From positions 12,860,545 through 12,924,544 of the forward strand of contig CM032669.1 of NCBI GenBank assembly GCA_019095985.1: DNA of 64,000 nt, read 5' to 3'. A program made the translations under genes and the position numbers. The notes beneath the pieces were generated by a model. That model saw only the letters and a list, made by a program, of their open reading frames with translations. It was not told where the DNA came from and did no database searches. Below, piece after piece: positions 40,901-52,900 of the stretch; position 1 is the first letter of the stretch, and each line of letters starts with the position of its first letter. This DNA is from Streblospio benedicti (lineage: Eukaryota; Annelida; Polychaeta; Spionida; Spionidae).

Positions 40901-43900
40901 CTCTATGTAAAGCGAAACGAAACAGTTACAAACTATTGCCTTATAGTCCATGACGCGCCCAGCCTTTATCAAATTGTCTTGTATCGATTGCGAGTCCGCT
41001 GCTGCGTATCTAAACATTGGATAGACGATAGAGGGTGTAGATTCATTAAAATAGGTCAGATGATCGACGATTTCTGTGAAAACTTTAAGTTTTATGCCAT
41101 TTTCACGCATACAGTTACATTAGACTGTTCACTCCCAAACTGTTCTCATGACCTCAGGCTAGGTTAGTCTTGCACAACAAAGACCAACGTACATGTACAG
41201 CGAAGCCCAGCGAGCCACCACCACGTGGCCCCGGCCAAAGTGAGGCTAGCTGCTCGAGTCTTAGGCGAGGTCTGATCTGAATCTGAGTGTTGGTGTCGGC
41301 GAAAAACATCAGATATGATGGCTCTATCGCCCAAAACAGGTTGTGTTTAGCGCAAAGAGAACAGAAGATAGTGTTAGTAAGAGTGGGGGGTAAGGCCGAT
41401 AGTAAGAAGTCAAAGATAAAACAGTTGTTAGTGGTGCAGGTTAAAAACAAGAATGAACTTAAAGATTTAGAAGTGGGCGTGGCCAGGTGGCTTTTTAAAG
41501 CTTCCAGTGTAGGAACGCTGACCACAGCAATGTGCTGGCAAGGGTTATTCCATAGAATTTGTGCTTGTAAAAGAATGGATTTTAAAACATAGTGTCTATA
41601 ATAATCTGTCAATGTCGGAATTTCAAGATATGCCCATGGGCCTGTGTGTATTTTTCTTGCCATCTTATGGATGCTGGACCAATGAATATGTTGAGGCATT
41701 TGTCCGATGTTTTTACGAGATGATGATGGATTTTAAAAAACATACATAGTTTTATGAGAAGCCCATTTCTTCCTCCCTTGTCTCCAAGTCTTCCCATCCT
41801 AGCTCCCTCCAGCATGGCTGTTGGGCTGCTGGTATTGTGGAATCTATTGGTGACAAATCTGGCTGCCCTCCTCTGTACTTGTTGGAGTTTGTTGATGTCA
41901 ACCCGTGTATATGGATCCCACACTGTTGCTGAATATTCCTTACATATGATCTTCTGTAAAAAATTTGGGTTAAACCCCGCCCCCCCCCCCTTCCTTTAAG
42001 GGCCCATTTTTACAGGAAAAACCTCCCGAATTTTAAAAATTTTCTAAAATTTTAANNNNNNNNNNNNNNNNNNNNNNNNNNNNNNNNNNNNNNNNNNNNN
42101 NNNNNNNNNNNNNNNNNNNNNNNNNNNNNNNNNNNNNNNNNNNNNNNNNNNNNNNTAATGATTTGTGTATATAAATACAATACTGGGATCGTTATTTTTT
42201 TTTATCAGGATTCGTTCTTGTGGCACATCATGGTTTGCCTCTCTGGCTCGTCGTGTTTCGACACAAGAACTCACCTAATAAAAAAGATCGTGTTCACAAC
42301 TCACTCAGTTTTGTCTATTAATAGTTTTAATAACAATAATAAACTTTATTTATATAGCGCAGTTAATTTACATAATAAAACATATGCAATATAGCTCAAA
42401 GCGCTTCACAAGACTAGTTAAAATACAATTGATTAAATAATGAAGGTTGTCTAAGAACAAGTTAAAAATAAAATAAAATTGACTCATATTATAAATATCT
42501 TAGACATTTATCCTGAACAAAATTACACTTATTTTTGTATTTTTATATAGTTCATATTAATGGTAAAAATGCTTCTTGGAATAAATGTGTTTTTAGCTGA
42601 GCTTTGAAACTGTTCAAATCGGAAAGTTCTCTCAATTCACGAGGTAGTGCATTCCAGAAATGTGGCGCAGCCCATGCAAATGCCTGTGTTTTGTTGTTTT
42701 TAGGTGTCTTTTTTTTAACAATTTTTATCGCATAACATTTTCTAGTGTGCTTTTTCATATGCCAGTTAAATTTCATTCCTTTTCTGTATATATCATAGAT
42801 GGGGTCGCCAGAGTCTCGACATACGTCAGAGTCTCGTCACGTCACTAAAATGTACATGTGATGAGACTGATGTATGTCGGAACTCTGGCGACTGCAGCCT
42901 ATCTGTATTGAAATTAAAAGAATAATAATTATGCAAGTTAATTTATTTTTTATCTATATATGTGTGAAATATATAGATATAATCATATTTAAATATATTG
43001 ATAGAAAGATGTGTGTGAGAGAGAGAAGATAGAAAATGAATTTATTTTTTATAATAGAATAAGTCTGTAACTTCTATATAACTAGCATAACTGGTCACAA
43101 TTATAAACTAATGTAATTTTGCTTCAACCACGAATCTCTAAATGGAAGTTCAACAGTTACATGGACTTAACAAATATGTACATATGAGCTCTACTTTTAC
43201 TAGATGAACCACCAGTGCAGCTTACAGGCAAGTCCCTGCTTCCTGCTTTGAAATCTGAACCCTCAGGTTGGAATGCAGTCTATGCCAGCCATAATATGCA
43301 TGAGGTGAGAGTCCCGTGAGATCCATTTTGTTATGAGCCAGTTATCAGATGTTCGCTCTTTAGAGGTAGAAAAGTCATTGATAACTAAGATTGCAGACTA
43401 GAATAGAGCCTCAAATAAGCTCAAATTCACCTTAATTTACCCAAACGCAAATTTGTGATGAATTTAAGCATTTTAGGATGTATTCTATGCTGCAATTGTA
43501 GAACTATTTACTGCTTCAGCCACTAAAGGTTCATGGGAGGTGTAGCGCTTTGTTTATTTAAGTGGAGTGTAACCTTTTTTCAGCTGAATTAAGATTGATT
43601 TATTTTTGCTCACTATGATTTATTTTACAGCACTGATTGCAAATACAGGACATCTTTTTTCGTTCGCTATTTTTTTGCTTTTTTTTTTGTTTCTTTTCTG
43701 TCGATTTATTCGTCAAAATTTGCATATTACCTTCTATACGAAATGCCAATTTCGAAAAAATGCTCTTATGTTTTAAGCCAAGTGAATTCCTATAAATATT
43801 CTCTTCTTATGTTCTTACTTCCCTTGTTTTGTTTGATGCGATTAATTCCGAAAACTTTCAGCAGGAAAAGAAATATTTCATTGGAAAAGATTTTTTTTTT

Positions 43901-46900
43901 TCAATTTCGTAATGACTGCCCTCTGTCAATCCTTTTAAGTTTAATTGTGTGAAATTCTTCCGTATTTGCCATAAATTTGTGAAATAAACAATTTGGATTC
44001 TCTCTATTTTAAGATTATCCATCAGTTATAATTATTATCTCAGCAGTATTATACATTCCATCAGTATATTTAGCAAAACAATCCATTTTACAAAACCCAA
44101 TGTTAATATACCTGGATGGTATCACCCACCACCACTTCAACAAATAAACTTGAACCTTCCTTCATATAAGCTAGTCCGAAGAGTTTGGAAAAAAATCTAT
44201 TTTAAACAAATTATTCCCCCAAATGTCCGAAAATATTCTGAAAAAAAACCCTTACAAAATTGATTTTATCTTCATTTATTTAGCAACAGTGTAAAGAATA
44301 TGCGAAATGCATTTGAGAGTAGAGAAGTAGAGAAGGTAAAAAAGAATTTTTCAGAATTAAATGTTTTTATGACTGAAATTATTCTATTCTGTGAAGGTTC
44401 GGCATTTATTCTGTTACTACGTTTTTTTTTTAATTCTCTGTAATTCTTTAACATTCACCAATTGTTTGTAAGTCCAAAGAATCGTCCGAAAAAGAGGATC
44501 CATCCTTCGCAATCAGTACCGTATCTCAAACTGCACATTCTCCAAATATTTTTTTTCAGCATTTGTCAGCGACAAATAATTTTCAGAAACAAATCAAGCT
44601 ACTAAAAACTTTTAGATAACTTGATATTTTTTATTTGCTCCCTTCACATTTTAGTTTGCATACGTTTAACTGTATTGAACTTTTTTGTTGAAACTGGTCT
44701 TTCAGATAACAATGACCAATACCCGCCGAGTCCTACATTTCAATTAATAATAATGTGTTAGACTAGCAAACTGTGACCTCTTATTATAGTTGAATATATG
44801 CACAATGCAGCATGTATTTCCCATCTTATTCTACTCAAACTGAAATTATACGTGTTTATTTTCCCAGATAACGATGTACTACCCAATGGGATTACAACTT
44901 AGTTGAACTGAACTGAACTGAACTAATTAAAAATGATTATACATTTCATAAATAAATATAAAAGTAGTTCACAAATAAAAGACATAACACATAAAGTAGT
45001 AGTATTCAAAGAGTAAAAAAAAATACTAATAATTTTTTTCATTATCCAATACATATTTTATATGATTTATAGTAATTTTACCAATGGCCTTATTTTTAGA
45101 GTTTGTTATTTCAAATTTACAATTCTGTATGAATTCATAAATCTTTTTATCTACCGGCTTACAAAGATCTTTGCCATATTTGGCATTACTTCTATTTTTC
45201 CATAAAAACCAATTGCAACTAAATAAAATCTAGTTTACAATAAACCTTACCCGGTATATACTTACAATCAGAACGATACCCAAACAGTACTGTTTTCTCA
45301 TTAATATGAACATGCACTTTAAATAGTTTAAGAATTAAGTCATTATACATATTTTGGGACATTTAAAAAATATATGAACAATATCTGCATTGTTCAAGTT
45401 ACATAATGTACACAGTCCATTTGACATATTCATATGTTTTAGACGGGTTTCACAAAATATAGCTCTCTATGTATAATTTTAAACTGAATATTGAAAACTT
45501 TTTTATTGCATATATATTTTGTTTCCATCAAATTCATAAACATTTCTTTACATGATAATTCAGAGTTTAAAAAAAGATTCCATTTTTCTACGCAGTTTGG
45601 TACTTTAGTTGGATATGGGAAGGCTTGATAAATATTTTTATGTTTTAATTTTAGGAAATTGATTTCCTCGCCATTTAGCTGTATTTTCCTGCTATTTATA
45701 CATAACTGTTTGTTATTAATAAGAACATTTGGAGTATCTAAAATCGCGTTACCATTAAGGATATTTGACCGATTTGTGGAATAGCTTTTCTTATTTTTTG
45801 TGTATCCTGCTGAAGTGTTTCTATTTTTTTTTTCAAATTTGTTTTGATGTTTTATATGGGCTTAAAGATGTATTGAAATTTCAATATTATAAAAATATCA
45901 GCATAAAGGTACTACTATTTTCATTTTGATATATAGGTCTTTTCACTTCACAATTTGCTTTTTCACAAGACTATCTTAGCTTTCATGTAGCATAAGTCAA
46001 GAACTATTAAATGCAGCATTTTGCATAGCTGGGCTATTTTTTTCATTTTTGCAGTTGTAAGGTCAATGACCTCTGTTTGTACTACATTATCCTCTAGACC
46101 ACTTATTGCAATACGTATGTGTTGCCTTATATGTCCGAACTTACTATGGAAATAGTTTCAATTTTCGCCGCGATGCGGCGCCACCTCGTGTTTACCCGGC
46201 GCGCACCTGCCGTAGGTGCTTCCTCTTACAAACTTTCGCTTTCGCGTGAGAGTCGTGTTGTTTTAGTTCCGTATTTTTACGTTTGGATTACTAGCTTGGA
46301 AGGCATATAATGGCTTCTATTATGGATAACGGTATTCGTGAGTATGAGTGTTTTAAAAGGATAACCTTGTTGGGGATTGTCGATCCACGGGGATCGATAA
46401 ATCCATAAGTTATTTTGACACAAATTGGAACGTGGTTTCAAAATGGCGTCACCATCTAGCTTCTGTCGAAGTCGAGAAGGTGACCACACTTGTGTCAAAT
46501 TTATCCCCTTCAGACATCTCAGATTTGGGTAGAGTGGGACGGGCGCAAGTACCTTAGTCCCCTCACTCGACTGGTAATTGCTCTGGATTAGTTGTGGCTT
46601 CTACAAGCGGGCTCATATACCTTAGTTTGTTTGAGGTACACATCGGGTGGCTACACACCGGGGGCGGGCGCACGTACCTTAGCCCACGTGGTAGTTATCT
46701 TATTTATTTTCCTATTAGGGCGGGTCCACGCACCTTAGTCCTTATAGCGAGAATGACAGGGGTGATAAACTTTTTAATTTTAAAGTACAGTATTTTATTA
46801 GAGGTCAAGGAGGTGACCGCATGGTCTGGCGGGTTGTCACGTGACTCTGCCAGGATGTGCCCCGTAGCAGAGACGACCTTCACCTTGCCGGTCCGGGAAG

Positions 46901-49900
46901 GGGGTGCTACCCAGCATGCCTCACTGTGGTTCTGACACTGCTTGTGTTACCCACAATGCTCCATAACCGGAACTTCCTGTCAGCCATTGTGGTCATTAGA
47001 CCTTGACCTTAAATATTTTCCATATCTTTATTAAACAGTTTAAAGTTAATGAGAATTTTTTTTTGTTGGGTGGGCAACAGTTAGGGTTAACTAGCCTCTC
47101 CCTGTTTACAGCATCTAATGGGGTTCAGGCCGAGGGCACTTCGAACAACCAGGGTGCAGACCAGGCCACTGCTGAGCCTGTCAACAAAAGGCTATGTAGA
47201 GATGAGGATGCCGAGGTCCAGCTGGCTCGCTACCAGACGCTGCTGCTGGAGAAGGAGGCCCAGTTGGAAGCTGCGCGGCGCCTACAGAACCAGCAAGCAC
47301 CGCCGGCTCCTCCAGTCTCGTCAGTGGAAGGCCCCGCAGTTGTCACTAGCACCGCCAGCGCCAGTGAGGGGTTCAATCATACGTTTCCTACGTGGCCACA
47401 GGGTCTACCGCCGGTCTACCCGGGGTATAGTGCAGCGGGACCGACGTTCCCACCGTGGACCCCAATGGGTTTTCATCCCTCGCCCGTTGTCGGGGGATAC
47501 CCGTTTTGGGGCATACCTCCGGTCACTGACCAGGCTCCTGCTTCATTGCCCAGTCAGCCCAGGCAAGGGCCCTCCATGGAGCAGGCAGTGATAGAGGAGG
47601 AAAAGGAGCTTAAGGCTCGCATTGTAGAGGACTCCTCTTATGAGGAGCGCCTCGAGATGGTGGGGGATATCCTCAACATTGATATCCCTTCCAGCAATAA
47701 GCCTGGTAAAAACTTTGCCTTGTCAGTAGGACAAGGCAAGGATGGGGAGGTCATAAGGAAACTGCCGGCCTCTGGAGGTTTCCAGGAACGGCTGGATAGC
47801 TTCCTTAATGAGCTCACAGCTGGGGAGGGCTCCAAGCGGAGTCAAAACCAACGCAACAGGGATGCATTCCCTGTGGGCAAATACCCTCCCAGACAGAAGC
47901 CCAAGATGAGCTTCTACGAGATCGCCGAACGACCTTGGCTCGCAGAGGCCGCTCGGCATCAGAAGGGCCTATACAATACTTCCTTGTATAGGTCCAAAGC
48001 ACAGCCGCCCTATTCCGTCACTGGAGAACAGTTGATGGATTGGGAGACGATGGGACGGGAGAATTTGAGTATCCTGTCGCACGTCGACCACTTCGTCGCC
48101 GCAGGTAGCAGATTGTTTGAGCTGCTACACGACCTGATAGAACGGGGCGAAGAACTGGACAGAGAGATGCTGTGGAATCTCTCTAGGCAGGGCATCTGCA
48201 TGATGCACTCCTCGGGGATGGCAGTGCAGGATCTGGTGAAGGGAGCCTCCCACTTGGTGGGAGAAACTCTGGTGACCAGACGAGATGCGTGGCTGAAAGA
48301 CATGAAGCCCAATCTATCAGAGGAGCATCTGGAGAAGCTCAGATTCTCCTCCTTGAATTGTGAGCAATTGTTCGAGGAGGAGGTGCTCGCAGAAGCCAAG
48401 GAGGCAGCGAGCAAGAAAAAAGAGGACGCGTCGCAGGCCAAGATGCTGTCGGCCATGACTAACGTGGCCAAGTCAGTATCTAGCAATCCGTCGCCTCACA
48501 AGAAACTGCCCTTGTCGAGCTTTACTAAAGGCAAGCAGGGACAACAAGGAGGCAAACCGCCCTTTCAGGGACGTGCCCCTCAAGAAGAGGGGCAGCGACG
48601 CGACTACCAAGGAGGAAGTCACCAAGGAGGGAAGGGACGCTTCAACAAGTCGAAGCTCTCCAAGTTCCAGTCCCGGAAATGACTACCCATTGGGAGGCCG
48701 CCTTCACTTCTTTTGGAGAAGGTGGGAAGAACTGGGCGCGGACTACTGGGTAGTCCGCATTCTCAGGGAGGGTTATCGTCTGGACTTCACCGAAGACCCT
48801 CCCCTTACCAGGGAGAGAATATTAGATTCTACTCCCCGAGACCCCTTAAAGTTCTCAGCCATGCAGGATCTCTTGAAGGATCTCTGTGCGAAAGACGTTG
48901 TGGAGGACGTCACCCACGAAAATACGCCAGGGTTCTTCGGCAGGTTCTTCATGGTCCCCAAGAAGTCCGGAGAATACAGGGGGATTCTCGACCTTTCGGC
49001 CTTGAACAACTACATCAGAAAGGAACGTTTCAAGATGGATACGGCGGAGTCCATCAGGGAACAACTGAGGCAGGGCGACTGGGTCATTTCCCTAGACCTG
49101 AAGGATGCTTACTACCACATCCCGGTCCACAGGGGATACAGACGTTTTTTACGCCTGTGTTTCAAAGGTCGAGTCCTGCAGTTCAAGGCACTGGTGATGG
49201 GACTCACATCATCACCAAGAGTGTTCACACGCGTCATCAAGGCGGTGAGAGAGGTCCTGCACAGACAGGACATTCCAATCTTCCAGTACCTGGACGATTG
49301 GATATCGCATGCACCATCACAAGCTCGGATGACACAGAACACCCAGCGAATAATACAACTAGTGACCGAGCTGGGGTTTGTGCTCAATTGGGAGAAGTCC
49401 GAATTGACACCGACCCAGAGGTTCACCTATCTGTCCTACAACTTCGACCTGGTGTCGGGGACTGTTCGCCCGACAGAGGAACGCTGGCAGAAGCTGCAGT
49501 TGAAGCTGACGACGCTACTCCAGGAGAAACACTGCACAGCACAGCAATGGCAGTCTCTGCTGGGTCTCCTGACCTCCACAGAGAAGCTAGTCAGGCTAGG
49601 GCTACTACACACCAGGGGGGTGCAAGTGGGGCTACTCAACCAATGGTCTCCATTCCGTGGGGATCCAAAGGCGAGAGTAATTGTCCTCCCAGAAGTGGTG
49701 AACTCTCTGAAGTGGTGGACACAGAGGGACAATGTCATGAAGGGAGTCCCCTTGGTACCAGTACCTCCAGAACACCAAGTGTTCTCCGACTCGAGTGTCA
49801 CAGGTTGGGGTGGCCATTGGAATGGTCAGGAGGCACACGGAACCTGGAACCAGGAGGAGAGTCAACTACACATCAATGTTTTGGAACTGTTAGCCGTCTG

Positions 49901-52900
49901 GGAAGTGTTGAAAGTGTTTGTGGATCAACTGCGAGGTGCAACGGTGATGGCCGTTTCGGACAATGCCACAACAGTGGCATACATAAAACGACAAGGGGGC
50001 ACGAGGTCCAAGGACCTGTTAAGGGTGACCTTGGAGTTGTTCAAGTGGCTGGAGGAGAACCAAATCACGTTGAAGTGCCGTCACATCCCAGGCAAACTGA
50101 ACGTACTAGCCGACGGCCTCTCGAGACAAGGCCAGATCATCCCGACAGAATGGTCTCTCCATCCACAAGTGCTGATACAAGTTTTCAAAACTTGGGAGAC
50201 TCCATTAGTGGATCTGTTTGCGACTTGCCACAATTTCAAACTGCCCATGTACGTGTCTCCAGTACCAGACCCCAGGGCCTGGGGAGTAGATGCATTGTCT
50301 CTGAGTTGGGACAATTTACTGGCGTATGCTTTTCCACCGACAGCCATCCTATCAAAGGTACTGTTGAAGCTACAATCACATCAGTGCGAACTGATCCTGA
50401 TAGCGCCATGTTGGCCGAAGCAGAGGTGGTTCCCTCTGCTGCTGGAGCTCCTGGTGGATCACCCCAGGAGGCTACCGATATCACAGAAGTTGTTGAGGCA
50501 GCCACGGTCGTCATTGTTCCACAACAACCCCTCGATGTTGGATCTTCACGCGTGGAGATTGTCAAGCAATCCCACGTCGATAGAGGTTTTTCGACAGAAG
50601 TTGCAGAAAGAATGGCAGCAGCACAGAAGCCATCAAGCCTCAAGGTCTATGACAGCAAATGGAGGAACTTCTGTGATTGGTGTGCTGGAAGGCAATCAGA
50701 TCCTCTCCATTCCTCTGCAGCAGTAGTAGCAGACTTCTTACTGTATCTAAAAACGGAAAAGAAACTGGCAGTGTCCACCATCGAGGGCTATAGAACTGCA
50801 ATTAGCCACACTCTCAAGGCAGTTTCGGAGGTGGATATAGGCAGGGATCCGCACATATCTAGTCTCTTAGCAAATTTTGCTAGAGAGAAGACACCAAGAT
50901 CCTCAGCACCACCATGGGATTTGTCACTAGTACTGAGGAAGCTCACTCAACCTCCGTTTGAGCCGCTACATAAAGCAGAGTTTAAACATGTGACTCTGAA
51001 GACAGTGTTTCTTGTAGCATTGGCTTCTGGAGCTAGGAGGAGTGAAATCCATGCGCTTACCAACCAGGTGCTACATACGGAGAATTGGAACTCAATCCAT
51101 ATTCTCCCAGATCCGCAGTTTGTCCCTAAAACCAGACTTGCTAGCGAAGGGACGGCAGTCTTGCAGCCTGTGGTGATAAAGGCACTGACTAAAGTGCTGC
51201 CTTCAGAACTACAAGAGGATAGATCCTTGTGCCCAGTTAGAGCAGTCCGCTATTATATGAAAAAAGCAGACGAACTGAGGGGCACTCGCAAAAAACTCTT
51301 CATCGCCTACAAGAAAGGCTTTGATAAGGATAGAGAAATCCACATGAATACAGTGTCTTCTTGGCTGAAGAAGGTGATCAAGTTGGCATATGAAGGGGCC
51401 TCTGACGAGGACAACAGAGTGTTGAACATCAAGGCACACCATGTCAGAAGCATGGCAGCCTCTTGGGCCTTACTTAATCAGGCCTCCATGGAGGACATCA
51501 TGGGGGCGTGTTCGTGGAAATCCCACAACACGTTTACCCAGTTCTATTTGAAAGACCTGTCCCTCATCAGAGAAGACATGCACCACCTAGGCCCGGTGGT
51601 CGCAGCGTCTCATGTGGGTTAAGGTCACTGCTGCACTATACTTAGAGTAGGTCCTAGGACCCTGTAAATACGTAGGGATAGTTGTTAGTACTGAACCTGG
51701 CGCAAGGCACCTGCTCTTGGACAAGTCCAAGGTAAATACTCTACACTTCTCTATGGTTAAAATTATCAGATAAAACTGTAGTAAGAAGTAAGGTCTAGGT
51801 TACTAGTATGTTACTTGTCCCACCTCCGGACCGCTGCATTCTGCAATAAGTGGTCTAGAGGTGAGACATTTTAAAGAAAATAATTGGTAACATTTCTAGT
51901 AATGTTAGTATTATTGATTTAAAATACTCACCTCTAGACCACGCATAGAGTCCCACCCATCCTTCCCCTCTCGAAGTAACAGCTACTAGGCTACATTCGT
52001 AAGGGTTTGTAAGAGGAAGCACCTACGGCAGGTGCGCACCAGGTAAACACGAGGTGGCGCCGCATCGCGGCGAAAATTGAAACTATTTCCATAGTAAGTT
52101 CGGACATATAAGGCAACACATACGTATTGCAATAAGTGGTCTAGAGGTGAGTATTTTAAATCAATAATACTAACATTACTATACACGCGATTCCTCATAC
52201 GGTTTTACATATAGTTATCTAGTTTTAATCACAGTGGCACCGCTGCTATGTCCCAAACGAATGACTTGTATAACGAAGCTTTTGACACCCAAACACGTGA
52301 AATCAGCCGGCCGGTTTAGGCCGATTTGAGGGAGAGGGCCCAAGGCCGGTTTAGGCAGTTTTGAGGGGTAAAGGGTTAAACTACAGATATCTATTCTGTG
52401 TCCATGTTCAGTGTTTAATCAGTACATGTACAGTACTGCCTGCATCAGAAGAACACCAAAAAGAAAATAAAGAAATGTTTTCTCTACGATTTCTTCTCAT
52501 TGTTACGCAGGTCTCTATTGTAATATTTTCTGTTACTTCCACATTTTCTCTTTACTATGGTGAAGCTACACAGCACCAATAGGGACACCTTGCAATGATT
52601 TCTCCAGCTTGCTGTATGATGCGTCTGAAACTACTTCTCAAACAGGAACACCTCAGTGATTGAGAAACTTCTTTGCTGCTCCAACCAATATCCCTAATCC
52701 AGTAGAAACTTTTTATCTCCAATCTGTACGGAAAGCAGTAAAATGATCGAGATAATCAACTGATATATGTTCTTAATGTGGTTGGAGAAAAATGGATCTA
52801 GTCTCGAGATAACAAAAAATGCGATATCATTGATATCGCGATACCCAATTTTTATTGTACTGAGGTTATACTGTATCTGTTATCCCTTTGCTGATTGTTG

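Larger units (their letters stand above)
46091..52182 (+). mobile_element. DIRS-type tyrosine-recombinase retrotransposon, looks whole
   Basis: Terminal inverted repeats of about 143 bases (46091-46233 and 52005-52147) are nearly identical. Between the last gene and the right end, 51836-51948 carries both the left-end motif (GCAATAAGTGGTCTAGAGG) and the complement of the right-end extension (TATTGATTTAAAATACTCAC). This is the internal complementary region that DIRS elements use to close a circular intermediate. Three long overlapping frames give a gag-like protein, reverse transcriptase with RNase H, and a tyrosine recombinase, in DIRS order. There is no DDE integrase, LTR or target duplication, as is normal for the group. 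The base composition is GC-richer than the host DNA. All parts appear open, so the insertion is probably young. It lies in the interval where the missing SGSH codons should be. Confidence 0.9.

Noticed and set aside
42170-42290. Hammerhead ribozyme (GAAAC core near a CTGAT motif) next to the second gap
   Set aside because: The motif order and the CTGATAA core do not satisfy the hammerhead consensus, and stems could not be drawn.
44890-44930. Reading exon 11 of SGSH onward as GLQLS and a natural stop
   Set aside because: The residues do not match the family after ITMYYPM, the sequence is a LINE tail with TGAAC units, and a genuine last exon lies at 52917.
48713-50500. Plus-strand frame upstream of the tyrosine recombinase treated as a separate protein
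   Set aside because: It overlaps the reverse transcriptase in another frame and has low-complexity, shadow-like composition. Only the part from about 50500 on is a recognisable domain.
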